Part shown: in pieces, positions 25,280 to 33,531 of the stretch
How positions within the stretch are numbered: the first letter of the stretch is position 1
How the letters are laid out: each line of letters opens with the position of its first letter
NCBI RefSeq assembly: GCF_003112555.1
Contig: NZ_BEWB01000009.1
Coordinates: 371,759 to 435,758, forward strand
DNA from: Streptomyces coelicoflavus
GTDB taxonomy: Bacteria; Actinomycetota; Actinomycetes; Streptomycetales; Streptomycetaceae
Length of the DNA stretch: 64,000 bases
Reading direction: 5' to 3'
Notes under the pieces: generated by a model
Told to the model about the DNA's origin: nothing
Database searches by the model: none
Seen by the model: the letters and a program-made list of their open reading frames with translations, nothing else
Program-made: the position numbers and the translations under genes

Positions 25280-26053
25280 GTGCGGACTATTCATGTGATC
25301 GGTATCGGCGCGGGCGACCCCGAGCAGCTCACCCTCCAGGCGGTCGGGGCGCTGCGGAGCACGGACGTGTTCTTCGTCCTGGACAAGGGCGAGGCGAAGG
25401 CCGACCTGGTGCGGCTGCGCCGGGAGATGCTGGAGACGCACGTACCGGAGGGCACGTACCGGATCGTCGAGGCGCGCGACCCCGAGCGGGACCGGAGCGC
25501 GGGCGGCGCGGCGTACTCCCCCGCCGTCGGGGACTGGCGCAGCGCCCGCGCCGGCATCTACGAGCGGCTGATCGCCGAGGAACTGGGCGAGGACGAGAGC
25601 GGCGCGTTCCTGGTGTGGGGCGACCCCGCGCTGTACGACAGCACGCTGGGCATCCTGGAGGAGATCCTGGAGCGCGGCTCGGTGACGTTCGCGTACGACG
25701 TGGTGCCCGGCATCAGCAGTGTCTCCTCGCTGGTCGCCCGGCACCGGACGGGACTGAACCGGGTGGCGCGCCCGGTGCAGATCACCACGGGGCGACGGCT
25801 GGCCGAGGGCTTCCCCGAGGACGCGGACGACGTCGTCGTGATGCTGGACGCCCACCAGGCCTTCCGGCGGTATGCGGACCAGGACATCGACATCTACTGG
25901 GGCGCCTACCTGGGCACCCCGGACGAGATCCTCGCCTCCGGCCCGATCGCCGAGGCCGCGCCCCGCATCGAGCGGCTGCGTGCCGAGGCGCGGGAGCGCA
26001 AGGGGTGGATCATGGACACGTATCTGCTGCGGCGCAACCCCGGGGACCGCTGA
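25280..26053 (+). CDS. cobF: Precorrin-6A synthase (deacetylating)
   Basis: 257 residues of the SAM-dependent tetrapyrrole methylase family: IHVIGIGAGDPEQLTLQAVGAL at the N-terminus, FLVWGDPALYDSTLGILEE in the active-site region and YDVVPGISSVSSLVARHRTGLNR. CobF methylates C-1 of precorrin-5 and releases acetate in aerobic cobalamin synthesis. The rest of the cobalamin genes are not in the window, which is common for cobF in streptomycetes. GTG at 25280 starts directly at the conserved MRTIHVIGIG. Confidence 0.92.
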   Translation: MRTIHVIGIGAGDPEQLTLQAVGALRSTDVFFVLDKGEAKADLVRLRREMLETHVPEGTYRIVEARDPERDRSAGGAAYSPAVGDWRSARAGIYERLIAEELGEDESGAFLVWGDPALYDSTLGILEEILERGSVTFAYDVVPGISSVSSLVARHRTGLNRVARPVQITTGRRLAEGFPEDADDVVVMLDAHQAFRRYADQDIDIYWGAYLGTPDEILASGPIAEAAPRIERLRAEARERKGWIMDTYLLRRNPGDR

Positions 26054-26138
26054 CCGGGGCCGCCGACCGGCTCCTCGGACGCACCCGGGCGGACCGTCCC
26101 CGCATGCGTGGCCGGTGCACCGGTGTGATCGTGGCCGC

Positions 26139-28259
26139 GTGACAGTCGCCGAGGAAGCGCCACGGACCGCCGCCGCCCAGCCGCCCGTGCTGGACCGGCG
26201 GCGCCGCAACGTCGTCTTCGTCACGATCATGCTCGGCATGCTGCTCGCGGCCCTGGACCAGACGATCGTGGGCACCGCGCTGCCGACGATCGTGTCGGAC
26301 CTGGGCGGCGCCGAGCACATGTCGTGGGTGGTCACCTCGTACCTGCTCGCGGAGACCGTGGCGACGGTCCTGGTCGGCAAGTTCGGCGACCTGTTCGGCC
26401 GCAAGGTGGTCTTCCAGGTGTCCGCGGTCGTGTTCATCACCGGCTCCTTCCTGTGCGGGCTGGCGACGAACATGCCGCTGCTGATCGTCTGGCGCGCGGT
26501 GCAGGGCGTCGGCGCGGGCGGCCTGATGGTGACGGCGATGGCGCTGATCGCGGACGTCATTCCGCTGCGGGAGCGCGGCAAGTACCAGGGCGCGATCGGC
26601 GCGGTGTTCGGCGTCGCGACGGTCATCGGGCCCCTGCTCGGCGGGCTGTTCACCGACCACCTGTCCTGGCGCTGGGCGTTCTACGTCAACGTGCCCATCG
26701 CGGTCGTCGTGGTGATCGCCGCCGCCCGCACCATCCCGGTGGTGAAGTCGGCGGCCCGCCCCGTGATCGACTACCTGGGCATCGCGCTGGTCGCGGTCGG
26801 GGCGAGCGCGCTGATCCTGGCGACGAGCTGGGGCGGCAACGAGTACGCGTGGGGCTCGGCGGTGATCGTCGGCCTGTTCGCGGGCGGACTGCTCGCACTC
26901 GGCCTGTTCTGCTGGGTGGAGACCCGCGCGGCCCAGCCGATGCTGCCGATGCGGCTGTTCTCCAACCCGGTGTTCACGGTCTGCTCGGTCCTCAGCTTCA
27001 TCGTCGGCTTCGCGATGCTGGGCGCGCTGACGTACCTGCCGACGTATCTGCAGTACGTCGACGGCGACTCGGCCACGGTCTCCGGGGTGCGGACGCTGCC
27101 GATGGTGGCGGGGCTGCTGATCGCCTCGGTGTTCAGCGGCAACGTGGTCAGCAAGACGGGGCGCTACCGGCTGTTCCCGATCGTGGGCACGCTGGTGATG
27201 GGCGTGGGCCTGTATCTGATGTCGCTGATGGGCGCGTCCACGGGCGCGGGGCTCGAGTCGCTGTACATGTTCGTCCTCGGCACGGGGATCGGCCTGTCCA
27301 TGCAGGTGCTGACCATCGCCGTGCAGAACACGGTCGAGTACTCCGATCTCGGCACCGCGACCTCCGGCGTCACCTTCTTCCGCACGCTGGGCAGTTCCTT
27401 CGGCACCGCCGTGTTCGGCACGATCTACGCCAACACGCTGGGCCCCAACCTGCGCGACGGGGTCGCGGCGGCGGCCCGCACCGGCGCCGCGGACCCGTCG
27501 GTGATCGGCCGGGCGGCGACCAGCCCCGAGGGCGTGCACCGGCTGCCGCCGCGGGCGTCGGCGCCGATCGTCGGCGCGTACGCGGACACCATCCAGACGG
27601 TCTTCCTGTGGACGGTGCCGGTGGCCGTCCTGGGTTTCGTCGTTGCCCTGTTCCTCAAGCAGGTCCAGCTGCGCGACAGTGCCCGGGCGGGTTCCACGGA
27701 CATGGGCGAGGGCTTCGCCTCGCCGCACGACGCGAGCAGCAGGCGGACCCTCGAGGCCTCCGTCGGGAAGATCATCGGCGGTACGGAGCTGGACACCGCG
27801 CGCCGGATCGTCGCGGACAGCGACACACGGCTGGATGTCGCCGGCGCCTGGGCGGTGATGCAGGTGGACCTGTTCACGCGGCTGGTCGGGCACGCCAGCC
27901 TCGGTCTGATCGCGGCTCGCCGGCGGCTGCCGCCGGAGGTACTGCTGCCGGTCTTCGACCGGATGGTGGAGGAGGGGTTCCTCACCCGGCACGGCTCCCT
28001 GCTCTCCCACACCGACGCGGGCGCCCGCGAGGCGCTGGTGATCGGCCGGGCGTGGGCGACCTGGCTGGAGGACCGGGTGGAGCGGGACATCGGGCGCCCC
28101 ACGGACGCGGAACTGCGCGCCGCGGTGGACGCCATCGCCAAGCGTCTGCTGGTGGAGGACCTCAGCAGCGGTCTCCCGCAGCGGGTCAGGCGAGCAGGAG
28201 CTGGAGACCGCCCACAACCGTCGCCGCGATCACCAGACGTTCGAACAGGCGCTGGTTGA
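26139..28259 (+). CDS. DHA2-type MFS multidrug transporter with a C-terminal winged-helix-like domain
   Basis: 706 residues. The first 510 are a 14-helix DHA2 drug:H+ antiporter (motif A GKFGDLFGRKVVF, motif C GVATVIGPLLGG, and DQTIVGTALPTIVSDLGG in helix 1). The remaining 195 are soluble and include a helix-rich MarR-like segment (LLPVFDRMVEEGFLTRHG, then SLLSHTDAGAREALVIGRAW). Fusions of an exporter with such a domain could couple transport to ligand sensing; this is inference. GTG at 26139 was chosen because it precedes the first helix. The last 74 nt overlap the convergent TauE/SafE gene. Confidence 0.92.
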   Translation: MTVAEEAPRTAAAQPPVLDRRRRNVVFVTIMLGMLLAALDQTIVGTALPTIVSDLGGAEHMSWVVTSYLLAETVATVLVGKFGDLFGRKVVFQVSAVVFITGSFLCGLATNMPLLIVWRAVQGVGAGGLMVTAMALIADVIPLRERGKYQGAIGAVFGVATVIGPLLGGLFTDHLSWRWAFYVNVPIAVVVVIAAARTIPVVKSAARPVIDYLGIALVAVGASALILATSWGGNEYAWGSAVIVGLFAGGLLALGLFCWVETRAAQPMLPMRLFSNPVFTVCSVLSFIVGFAMLGALTYLPTYLQYVDGDSATVSGVRTLPMVAGLLIASVFSGNVVSKTGRYRLFPIVGTLVMGVGLYLMSLMGASTGAGLESLYMFVLGTGIGLSMQVLTIAVQNTVEYSDLGTATSGVTFFRTLGSSFGTAVFGTIYANTLGPNLRDGVAAAARTGAADPSVIGRAATSPEGVHRLPPRASAPIVGAYADTIQTVFLWTVPVAVLGFVVALFLKQVQLRDSARAGSTDMGEGFASPHDASSRRTLEASVGKIIGGTELDTARRIVADSDTRLDVAGAWAVMQVDLFTRLVGHASLGLIAARRRLPPEVLLPVFDRMVEEGFLTRHGSLLSHTDAGAREALVIGRAWATWLEDRVERDIGRPTDAELRAAVDAIAKRLLVEDLSSGLPQRVRRAGAGDRPQPSPRSPDVRTGAG

Positions 28260-28962
28260 TCCGGTTCACGGCCCATCTGCCGAGCAACGCGCCGGGCACC
28301 ACGAAGACGACCAGCGCCGCGTCGAGCAGCAGCGAGTGGCCGTCGATCAGGCCGAGGCCCGCACTGAAGGGGAGCTTGGAGACGTTGACGATCAGGAAGA
28401 AGAACGCCGACGTGCCCAGGAAGCCGAGTTTCCGGAACCCCGCGGACAGCAGGTACATGGACATGACCGGGCCGCCCGCGTTGGCGACCATCGTGGTGAA
28501 CCCGCCCAGGACGCCGTACGAGCGGGCCTTCACCCGGCCGGCGCGCGAGGCGGTCTCCTCGTCGGGCTGTTCGCCCGCGTCGGCCCGCCGCCGGCGCCAC
28601 ACCGTCACCCCGGCCATGAACAGCAGGATCACGCCGATCGACGTGCGCACGACGGCGTCGTCGGCCCACACCAGGAAGAGGGTGCCGACGGCCACGCCCA
28701 CCCCGACCGCCGGGAACAGCCGCCACAGGGTGGGCCAGTGCGCGTGGCGCCGGTAGGTGAGGACGGCGAGGACGTCACCGGCGATCAGGATCGGCAGCAG
28801 GACTCCGGTGGAGGCGCGGGCGGGCAGGAACGCCGCGAAGATCGCGAGGCTGACCGTGTTGGCACCGCTCACCGCGGTCTTGGAGAAGCCGACGAGCAGC
28901 GCCGCGAAGGCGAGGGCGGCGAACTCCCAGCCGGTGAGGTGCCAGAGCGTGATGGTGTCCAT
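28186..28962 (-). CDS. TauE/SafE (TSUP) family membrane permease
   Basis: 258 residues, about eight membrane segments. The family signature FSKTAVSGANTVSLAIFAAFLPARASTGVLLPILIAGD lies at the N-terminal half and GGFTTMVANAGGPVMSMYLL begins the second half, the internal duplication typical of TSUP proteins. These export sulfite, sulfoacetate or other organosulfur anions, or import them; direction and substrate are unknown. It converges with and overlaps the MFS gene by 74 nt. Confidence 0.9.
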   Translation of the reverse strand: MDTITLWHLTGWEFAALAFAALLVGFSKTAVSGANTVSLAIFAAFLPARASTGVLLPILIAGDVLAVLTYRRHAHWPTLWRLFPAVGVGVAVGTLFLVWADDAVVRTSIGVILLFMAGVTVWRRRRADAGEQPDEETASRAGRVKARSYGVLGGFTTMVANAGGPVMSMYLLSAGFRKLGFLGTSAFFFLIVNVSKLPFSAGLGLIDGHSLLLDAALVVFVVPGALLGRWAVNRINQRLFERLVIAATVVGGLQLLLA

Positions 28963-29024
28963 TGCGGGGACCGATGCTATGCGCACGCGTCCGGGGCCGT
29001 AAGCACCGTCTCGCCCATTGATCC

Positions 29025-30554
29025 TTAGCGGTCGGTGTACGTCGCCCGCAGCTCCCGCTTCAGGACCTTCATGCTCGGCCCGAGCGGCAGTTCGTCGGCG
29101 AACTCCACCCGGCGCGGGTACTTGTGCCGCCCGAGGTGCTGCCTGGACCACTCGGTGACCCCGGCGGCGTCCGGCACCGCGTCGGGCGTCGTGCCGGGGG
29201 CGCGCACGACCACGGCGCAGACCTCCTCGCCGTGCAGTTCGTCCGGGAGTCCGATGACCGCGACCTGGGCGATGCCGGGGTGGCGCATCAGCACCTCCTC
29301 GACCTCCCGCGGATAGACGTTGTAGCCGCCGCGGATGATGACGTCCTTCTTGCGGTCGACGATCCTGAGGAACCCGTCCTCGTCCTTGGTGCCCAGGTCC
29401 CCGGTGCGGAACCAGCCGTCGACCAGCGCCTCGGCGGTGGCCTCGGGGCGGCCGAGGTAGCCGGAGAAGACGTTGTGGCCGCGGACGACGACCTCGCCCA
29501 GCTCGCCGGGCGGCAGCAGTTCCACCGCGTCCTCGACCTCCGCGCGGGCGATCTCCACGTCGACGCCCCAGAGCGGGTGGCCGATGGTGCCGGGCCTGGC
29601 GCCGAACACCGGCTGGTTCACGGCGGCGGCCGGAGAGGTCTCCGACAGCCCGTACCCCTCGTAGATCTTCGCCCCGAAGGCCTCCTCGAACCGTTCGAGG
29701 ACGGCCACCGGCAGCGAGGCGCCGCCGGAGATGCACACCCGCAGCTCCGGCAGGGCCGCGGCCCCGGCCGCCGCGGCGGCGAGGGCGACGAACATGGTCG
29801 GCACCCCGTGGAAGGTGTTGACGCCCTCCTTGACCATCAGCTCGATCGCGCGCGCCGCGTCGAAGCGCGGCAGCAGGACGAGGGTCGCGCCCGCCCGCCA
29901 GGTGGAGTTGAGGGAGACGGTCTGGCCGAAGGCGTGGAAGAGCGGCAGTGCGCCGAGCGCCACGTCGTCGGGCCGGATGTCGTTGGCGTCGAAGGCGTTG
30001 ACCGTCGCGTTCATCACCAGGTTGAAGTGGCTGAGCACGGCGCCCTTGGGGACGCCGGTCGTGCCGCTGGTGTAGAAGACGACGGCCGGGTCGTCGGCGT
30101 TCCGGGTGACGTACGAGGGCAGCGGTTCGGCGTCGGCGGCGAGCCTGCCGAACTCGGCCTCGTCGCCGAGCGTGAGCATGCGCACGCCGGTCGCCCGGGC
30201 GGCGGCGGCCCCGGTCTCCGCCTGCGCCGGGTGGCACAGCAGCAGGGTGGCACCGCTGTCGCGCAGGACGTGCTCGACCTCCGCCGCCGACAGCAGCAGA
30301 TGCACCGGCACGACGACGGCGCCGGCCGCGGCGACGGCGTAGTAGGCCTGCGGGAAGTCGGCGGTGTTCGGTGCCATCAGCGCCACCCGGTCCCCCGGCC
30401 GGACGCCCAGGCCGACGAGGGCACCGGCCTGGGCTCGGGCCCGCCGCCACACCTCGGCGAAGGTCAGCCGCAGGTCGCCCTCGACCAGCGCCTCCTTGTC
30501 GGGACGGCGCCGGGCGTTCTCGGCGAGGACGGCGGCGACGGAGAGGGTTGCCAT
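29025..30554 (-). CDS. Long-chain acyl-CoA synthetase (AMP-forming)
   Basis: 509 residues of the ANL superfamily. Seen are the AMP motif VFYTSGTTGVPKGAVLSHFN (about 172-191), YGLSETSPAA, the hinge VDRKKDVIIRGGYNVYPREVEE and a C-terminal catalytic Lys in SMKVLKRELR. It activates a carboxylic acid to its CoA thioester, probably a fatty or aryl acid. It follows the thiolase gene on the same strand, with a gap containing a tandem repeat, suggesting a fatty-acid degradation transcript. Confidence 0.93.
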   Translation of the reverse strand: MATLSVAAVLAENARRRPDKEALVEGDLRLTFAEVWRRARAQAGALVGLGVRPGDRVALMAPNTADFPQAYYAVAAAGAVVVPVHLLLSAAEVEHVLRDSGATLLLCHPAQAETGAAAARATGVRMLTLGDEAEFGRLAADAEPLPSYVTRNADDPAVVFYTSGTTGVPKGAVLSHFNLVMNATVNAFDANDIRPDDVALGALPLFHAFGQTVSLNSTWRAGATLVLLPRFDAARAIELMVKEGVNTFHGVPTMFVALAAAAAGAAALPELRVCISGGASLPVAVLERFEEAFGAKIYEGYGLSETSPAAAVNQPVFGARPGTIGHPLWGVDVEIARAEVEDAVELLPPGELGEVVVRGHNVFSGYLGRPEATAEALVDGWFRTGDLGTKDEDGFLRIVDRKKDVIIRGGYNVYPREVEEVLMRHPGIAQVAVIGLPDELHGEEVCAVVVRAPGTTPDAVPDAAGVTEWSRQHLGRHKYPRRVEFADELPLGPSMKVLKRELRATYTDR

Positions 30555-30569
30555 GGGGTGTTGCTCCGT

Positions 30570-30611
30570 TTCCTTGCTGCGGCTTCCTTGCTGCGGCTTG
30601 CTTGCTGCGGC
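30570..30611 (-). repeat. Three tandem 14-bp repeats ahead of the acyl-CoA synthetase
   Basis: TTCCTTGCTGCGGC occurs at 30570-30583 and 30584-30597, and once more with one change at 30598-30611. The array ends about 15 bp before the synthetase start codon at 30554, so it sits in the leader of that gene. Confidence 0.85.
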
Positions 30612-30647
30612 TGTGCAGAGGGGGGCGGCTCTGTGGCCGAGGCGGGC

Positions 30648-31835
30648 CTAGTGACGTTCGACGAGGACCGCGCTGCCCTGCCCCACGCCCACGCACATCG
30701 TGGCCAGTCCGCGGCCGGCCCCCGTGCGGCGCATGCGGTGGAGCAGGGTGGTGAGGATGCGGGCGCCGGAGCAGCCGAGCGGGTGGCCCAGCGCGATGGC
30801 GCCGCCGGTGGGGTTGACCAGGTCGGGGTCGATGCCGAGTTGGTCGACGCAGGCGAGGGCCTGGGCGGCGAACGCCTCGTTGAACTCGGCCTCCGCGAGG
30901 TCGCCGACGCTCCAGCCGGCCCGGGCCAGGACCTTGCGGGTGGCGGGGACCGGGCCGATGCCCATGACGTCCGGGTGGACGCCGGCCGAGCCGCCCGCGA
31001 CATAGCGGCCCAGCGACTCCAGGCCGAGGTCGTTCAGGGCCTCCTCGCTGACCAGCAGAAGTCCGGCGGCGCCGTCGTTCATCGGGGAGGCGTTGCCCGC
31101 GGTGACCGTGCCCCCGGGGCGGAAGACGGGCTTGAGGCGGCCCAGCTTCTCCAGCGAGGTGTCCTCACGGACGCACTCGTCGGTGTCGACGACCACGCCG
31201 TCGGGCCGCTCGACGGGGAGGATCTCGTCGTCGAAGTGGCCGTTCTTCCGGGCCTCGGCGGCCAGGCGGTGGCTGCGCAGGGCGAACTCGTCCTGGCGTT
31301 CGCGCGGGACGCCGTACCGCTCGGCGACCTCCTCGGCGGTCTCGCCCATGGCGAGCAGGCCGTGCAGGTCCTTCATCGCGGGGTTGACCAGGCGCCAGCC
31401 GAGCCGGGTGTCGGCGGTCTCGATGCGGTGCGGCAGCGCCTCGTCGGGGCGGGGCAGGACGAAGGGGGCGCGGCTCATCGACTCGGAGCCGCCCGCGAGC
31501 ACGACATCGGCCTCACCCGCGGCGATGGTGCGGGCGGCGGTGGTGACGGCCTCGAGGCCGGAGGCGCAGAGCCGGTTCACGGTGGCGCCCGGCACGGTCT
31601 CGGGCAGCCCGGCGAGCAGCGCAGCCATCCGGGCGACGTTGCGGTTGTCCTCACCGGCCTGGTTGGCGGCGCCCCAGTACACGTCGTCCACCCGGGCCGG
31701 GTCGAGCGCGGGGACGTCGGCGACCAGGCCCCGGATCACCGCGGCGGCGAGGTCGTCGGGCCGTACGGCCGACAGGGAACCGCGCAGCTTGCCGATCGGG
31801 GTGCGGCGGGCGGCCGCGAAGTGGACGGGACGCAC
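30648..31835 (-). CDS. Acetyl-CoA acetyltransferase (thiolase)
   Basis: 395 residues. The nucleophile Cys is in NRLCASGLEAVTTAARTI (about 88), the His region is NEAFAAQALACVDQLG and GGAIALGHPLGCSGAR, and the second catalytic Cys is in TMCVGVGQGSAVLVE. Degradative thiolases cleave 3-ketoacyl-CoA; biosynthetic ones condense acetyl-CoA. The acyl-CoA ligase next door favours fatty or aromatic acid breakdown (PaaJ/PcaF-like). GTG at 31835 has GGAG upstream; an in-frame extension to 31916 crosses the promoter and is not used. Confidence 0.93.
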   Translation of the reverse strand: MRPVHFAAARRTPIGKLRGSLSAVRPDDLAAAVIRGLVADVPALDPARVDDVYWGAANQAGEDNRNVARMAALLAGLPETVPGATVNRLCASGLEAVTTAARTIAAGEADVVLAGGSESMSRAPFVLPRPDEALPHRIETADTRLGWRLVNPAMKDLHGLLAMGETAEEVAERYGVPRERQDEFALRSHRLAAEARKNGHFDDEILPVERPDGVVVDTDECVREDTSLEKLGRLKPVFRPGGTVTAGNASPMNDGAAGLLLVSEEALNDLGLESLGRYVAGGSAGVHPDVMGIGPVPATRKVLARAGWSVGDLAEAEFNEAFAAQALACVDQLGIDPDLVNPTGGAIALGHPLGCSGARILTTLLHRMRRTGAGRGLATMCVGVGQGSAVLVERH

Positions 31836-31926
31836 GTGGGGACTCCTGACCGTCGTCGCGCGGTCACCGGACGGCGCACCGCCGTCGCGTCGACCACCGC
31901 GAACCTTGATGAGCACTACCCTTAAT

Positions 31927-31937
31927 TAGCACTGCTA
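31927..31937. promoter_or_regulatory. Palindrome TAGCA-C-TGCTA between thiolase and lipase genes
   Basis: A perfect 5-bp inverted repeat around one base, in an A/T-rich stretch (TTAATTAGCACTGCTAGTTT) that stands out from the GC-rich surroundings. A partial direct copy, AGCACT, occurs 16 bp to the left. The location between two divergent promoters suggests an operator for a TetR-type fatty-acid regulator; none is encoded alongside. Confidence 0.45.
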
Positions 31938-31983
31938 GTTTTGGACTATAGACCGCCGGACGCCGTCCTGGGAAGATCCCCCT

Positions 31984-32018
31984 GACAACGGACAACGGAC
32001 AACGGACAACGGACAACG
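31984..32018. repeat. Five exact tandem copies of the heptamer GACAACG
   Basis: Five perfect 7-bp units run from 31984 to 32018, followed by a partial unit. They lie 30 bp before the lipase start codon, inside its probable promoter or leader. The unit length is not a multiple of three and the region is not coding. Confidence 0.9.
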
Positions 32019-32049
32019 GACGACCGTCACCGACGCAGCCGGAGGAGAC

Positions 32050-32859
32050 ATGGCCGAGACCCGCGAGCACACCCTGACCGGAACGCGGGGACGGATCACC
32101 GTCCGCGAGTGGCCCGCCGCAGGCCCCCGCTACGTCGCGCTGCTGGTCCACGGCTACGGCGAGCACTCCGGCCGCTACGAAGAGGTGGCCGGCGTCCTCA
32201 CCGGCCACGGCGCGGCCGTCTACGCCCCGGACCACACCGGGCACGGACGCTCGGAGGGCGAGCGGGTGGTGGTCGAGGACTTCGAGGACGTGGTCACCGA
32301 CGTGCACGCCGTGGCCGAGCTCGCCCGGGCCGCGCATCCCGGACTGCCGGTCGTCATGGTCGGACACTCCATGGGCGGTCTCATCGCCTCCCGCTACGCC
32401 CAGCGCCACCCCGGCGAGCTGACGGCGCTGGTGCTGTCGGGGCCCGTCATCGGCGACTGGGAGCTGCCGCGCCGGCTGCTCGCCCTGGAGGAGATCCCCG
32501 ACACACCGATCAGCCCGGCCTCGCTCTCCCGCGACCCGGCGGTGGGCGCGGCGTACGCGGCGGACCCGCTGGTCTGGCACGGACCGATGAAGCGGCCGAC
32601 CCTGGAGGCGTTCGTGCGGACGCTGGAGACCGTGGCCAAGGGCGGTGACGTCGGCCGGCTGCCCCTGCTGTGGGTGCACGGCGACGACGACCGGCTGGTG
32701 CCGCTGCCCGGCAGCCGCGTCGGCGTCGAGCCGCTGAGCGGCGGGAACCTGACCGAGCGGATCTACCCGGGCGCCCGGCACGAGCTCTTCAACGAGACCA
32801 ACCGGGCGGAGGTCTTCGCGGACGTCACGCGCTTCCTGGACGGCGTGCTCGCCGGCTGA
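32050..32859 (+). CDS. Alpha/beta-hydrolase, monoacylglycerol lipase type
   Basis: 269 residues: oxyanion region LLVHGYGEHSGRYEEVAGVL, HTGHGRSEG, nucleophile GHSMGG (Ser at about 108), an acid in LPLLWVHGDDDRLV, and His in YPGARHELFNETNR. This pattern matches lysophospholipase/monoacylglycerol lipases, which release fatty acids. No signal peptide, so cytosolic or membrane-peripheral. It is divergent from the thiolase/acyl-CoA ligase operon, consistent with lipid breakdown. Confidence 0.92.
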   Translation: MAETREHTLTGTRGRITVREWPAAGPRYVALLVHGYGEHSGRYEEVAGVLTGHGAAVYAPDHTGHGRSEGERVVVEDFEDVVTDVHAVAELARAAHPGLPVVMVGHSMGGLIASRYAQRHPGELTALVLSGPVIGDWELPRRLLALEEIPDTPISPASLSRDPAVGAAYAADPLVWHGPMKRPTLEAFVRTLETVAKGGDVGRLPLLWVHGDDDRLVPLPGSRVGVEPLSGGNLTERIYPGARHELFNETNRAEVFADVTRFLDGVLAG

Positions 32860-32930
32860 CGCGGCGGGGCCCCGGGCGCCGGGGTCCAGCGGGCGTTTGT
32901 CCCCCGCTCCCCTTGGGCACCCGCGCCCGC

Positions 32931-33251
32931 ATGGAGTGGTTGCGCCGCGCCGCCTGCGTGGATGAGGACCCCGATCTGTTCTTCCCGGTGGGCACCGCCG
33001 GGCCCGCCCTGCGGGACACGGCGGCCGCCAAGCGGGTCTGCGCCGGATGCCCGGTGACCCCCGAGTGCCTGGCCTTCGCCCTGGAGTCGGGGCAGACGTC
33101 GGGCGTGTGGGGCGGCACCGACGAGGCGGAGCGCGTCGCACTGCTCCGGCTGACCACGCAGTACGCACGTACGCACGACGAAATGAGGGACACCTCATGG
33201 CCGACGCCCTCGAACTCGACGCGCTGTGGGAGGACTTCCACCGCGTGGTGA
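32931..33251 (+). CDS. WhiB-like iron-sulfur regulator with an overlapping C-terminus
   Basis: 106 residues. The four Cys of the WhiB [4Fe-4S] site are AAC at about 9, VCAGC and ECL at about 37, 40 and 46. They are followed by GVWGGTDEAERVAL, the turn that contacts sigma factor. The last 18 residues are read through the start of the DUF3140 gene in another frame, giving a 55-nt overlap. That tail (SWPTPSNSTRCGRTSTAW) looks non-native, so the reading frame end may be a frameshift or an unusual overlap. The ATG at 32931 opens MEWLRRAAC, as in other Wbl proteins. Confidence 0.85.
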   Translation: MEWLRRAACVDEDPDLFFPVGTAGPALRDTAAAKRVCAGCPVTPECLAFALESGQTSGVWGGTDEAERVALLRLTTQYARTHDEMRDTSWPTPSNSTRCGRTSTAW

Positions 33252-33529
33252 ACATGACCTCCGCGGAACTCGCCGACTGGCTCCGGGTGCGCGACTCCGG
33301 CGAGCTCACCGAACCGCTGCCGGACGACGCCGGGCCGCCGCTGGGACAGCACGTCCTCGCCATCCTTCAGAAGCGGCGCACCGACCTGACGGAGGACGAC
33401 CTGCGGGCGATGCGCAAGGTCGTGGACACCGTGACCTCGCAGACCGACCTGGAGAACGAGCCCGAGTCCGAGGACACCCGCCTGCGGCACCGGCTCATGA
33501 CGGTCGGTCACGACCCGCTGAAGCCGTAG
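33197..33529 (+). CDS. DUF3140 protein
   Basis: 110 residues, mostly helical: LELDALWEDFHRVVNMTSAELADWLRV near the start, DLTEDDLRAMRKVVDTVTSQ later, and RHRLMTVGHDPLKP at the C-terminus, all typical of DUF3140. The function is unknown. Many homologues are short DNA-binding-like proteins in actinobacteria. It overlaps the WhiB-like gene by 55 nt and is followed after 2 nt by the endonuclease III-like gene, so the three probably share a transcript. Confidence 0.85.
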   Translation: MADALELDALWEDFHRVVNMTSAELADWLRVRDSGELTEPLPDDAGPPLGQHVLAILQKRRTDLTEDDLRAMRKVVDTVTSQTDLENEPESEDTRLRHRLMTVGHDPLKP

Positions 33530-33531
33530 CC

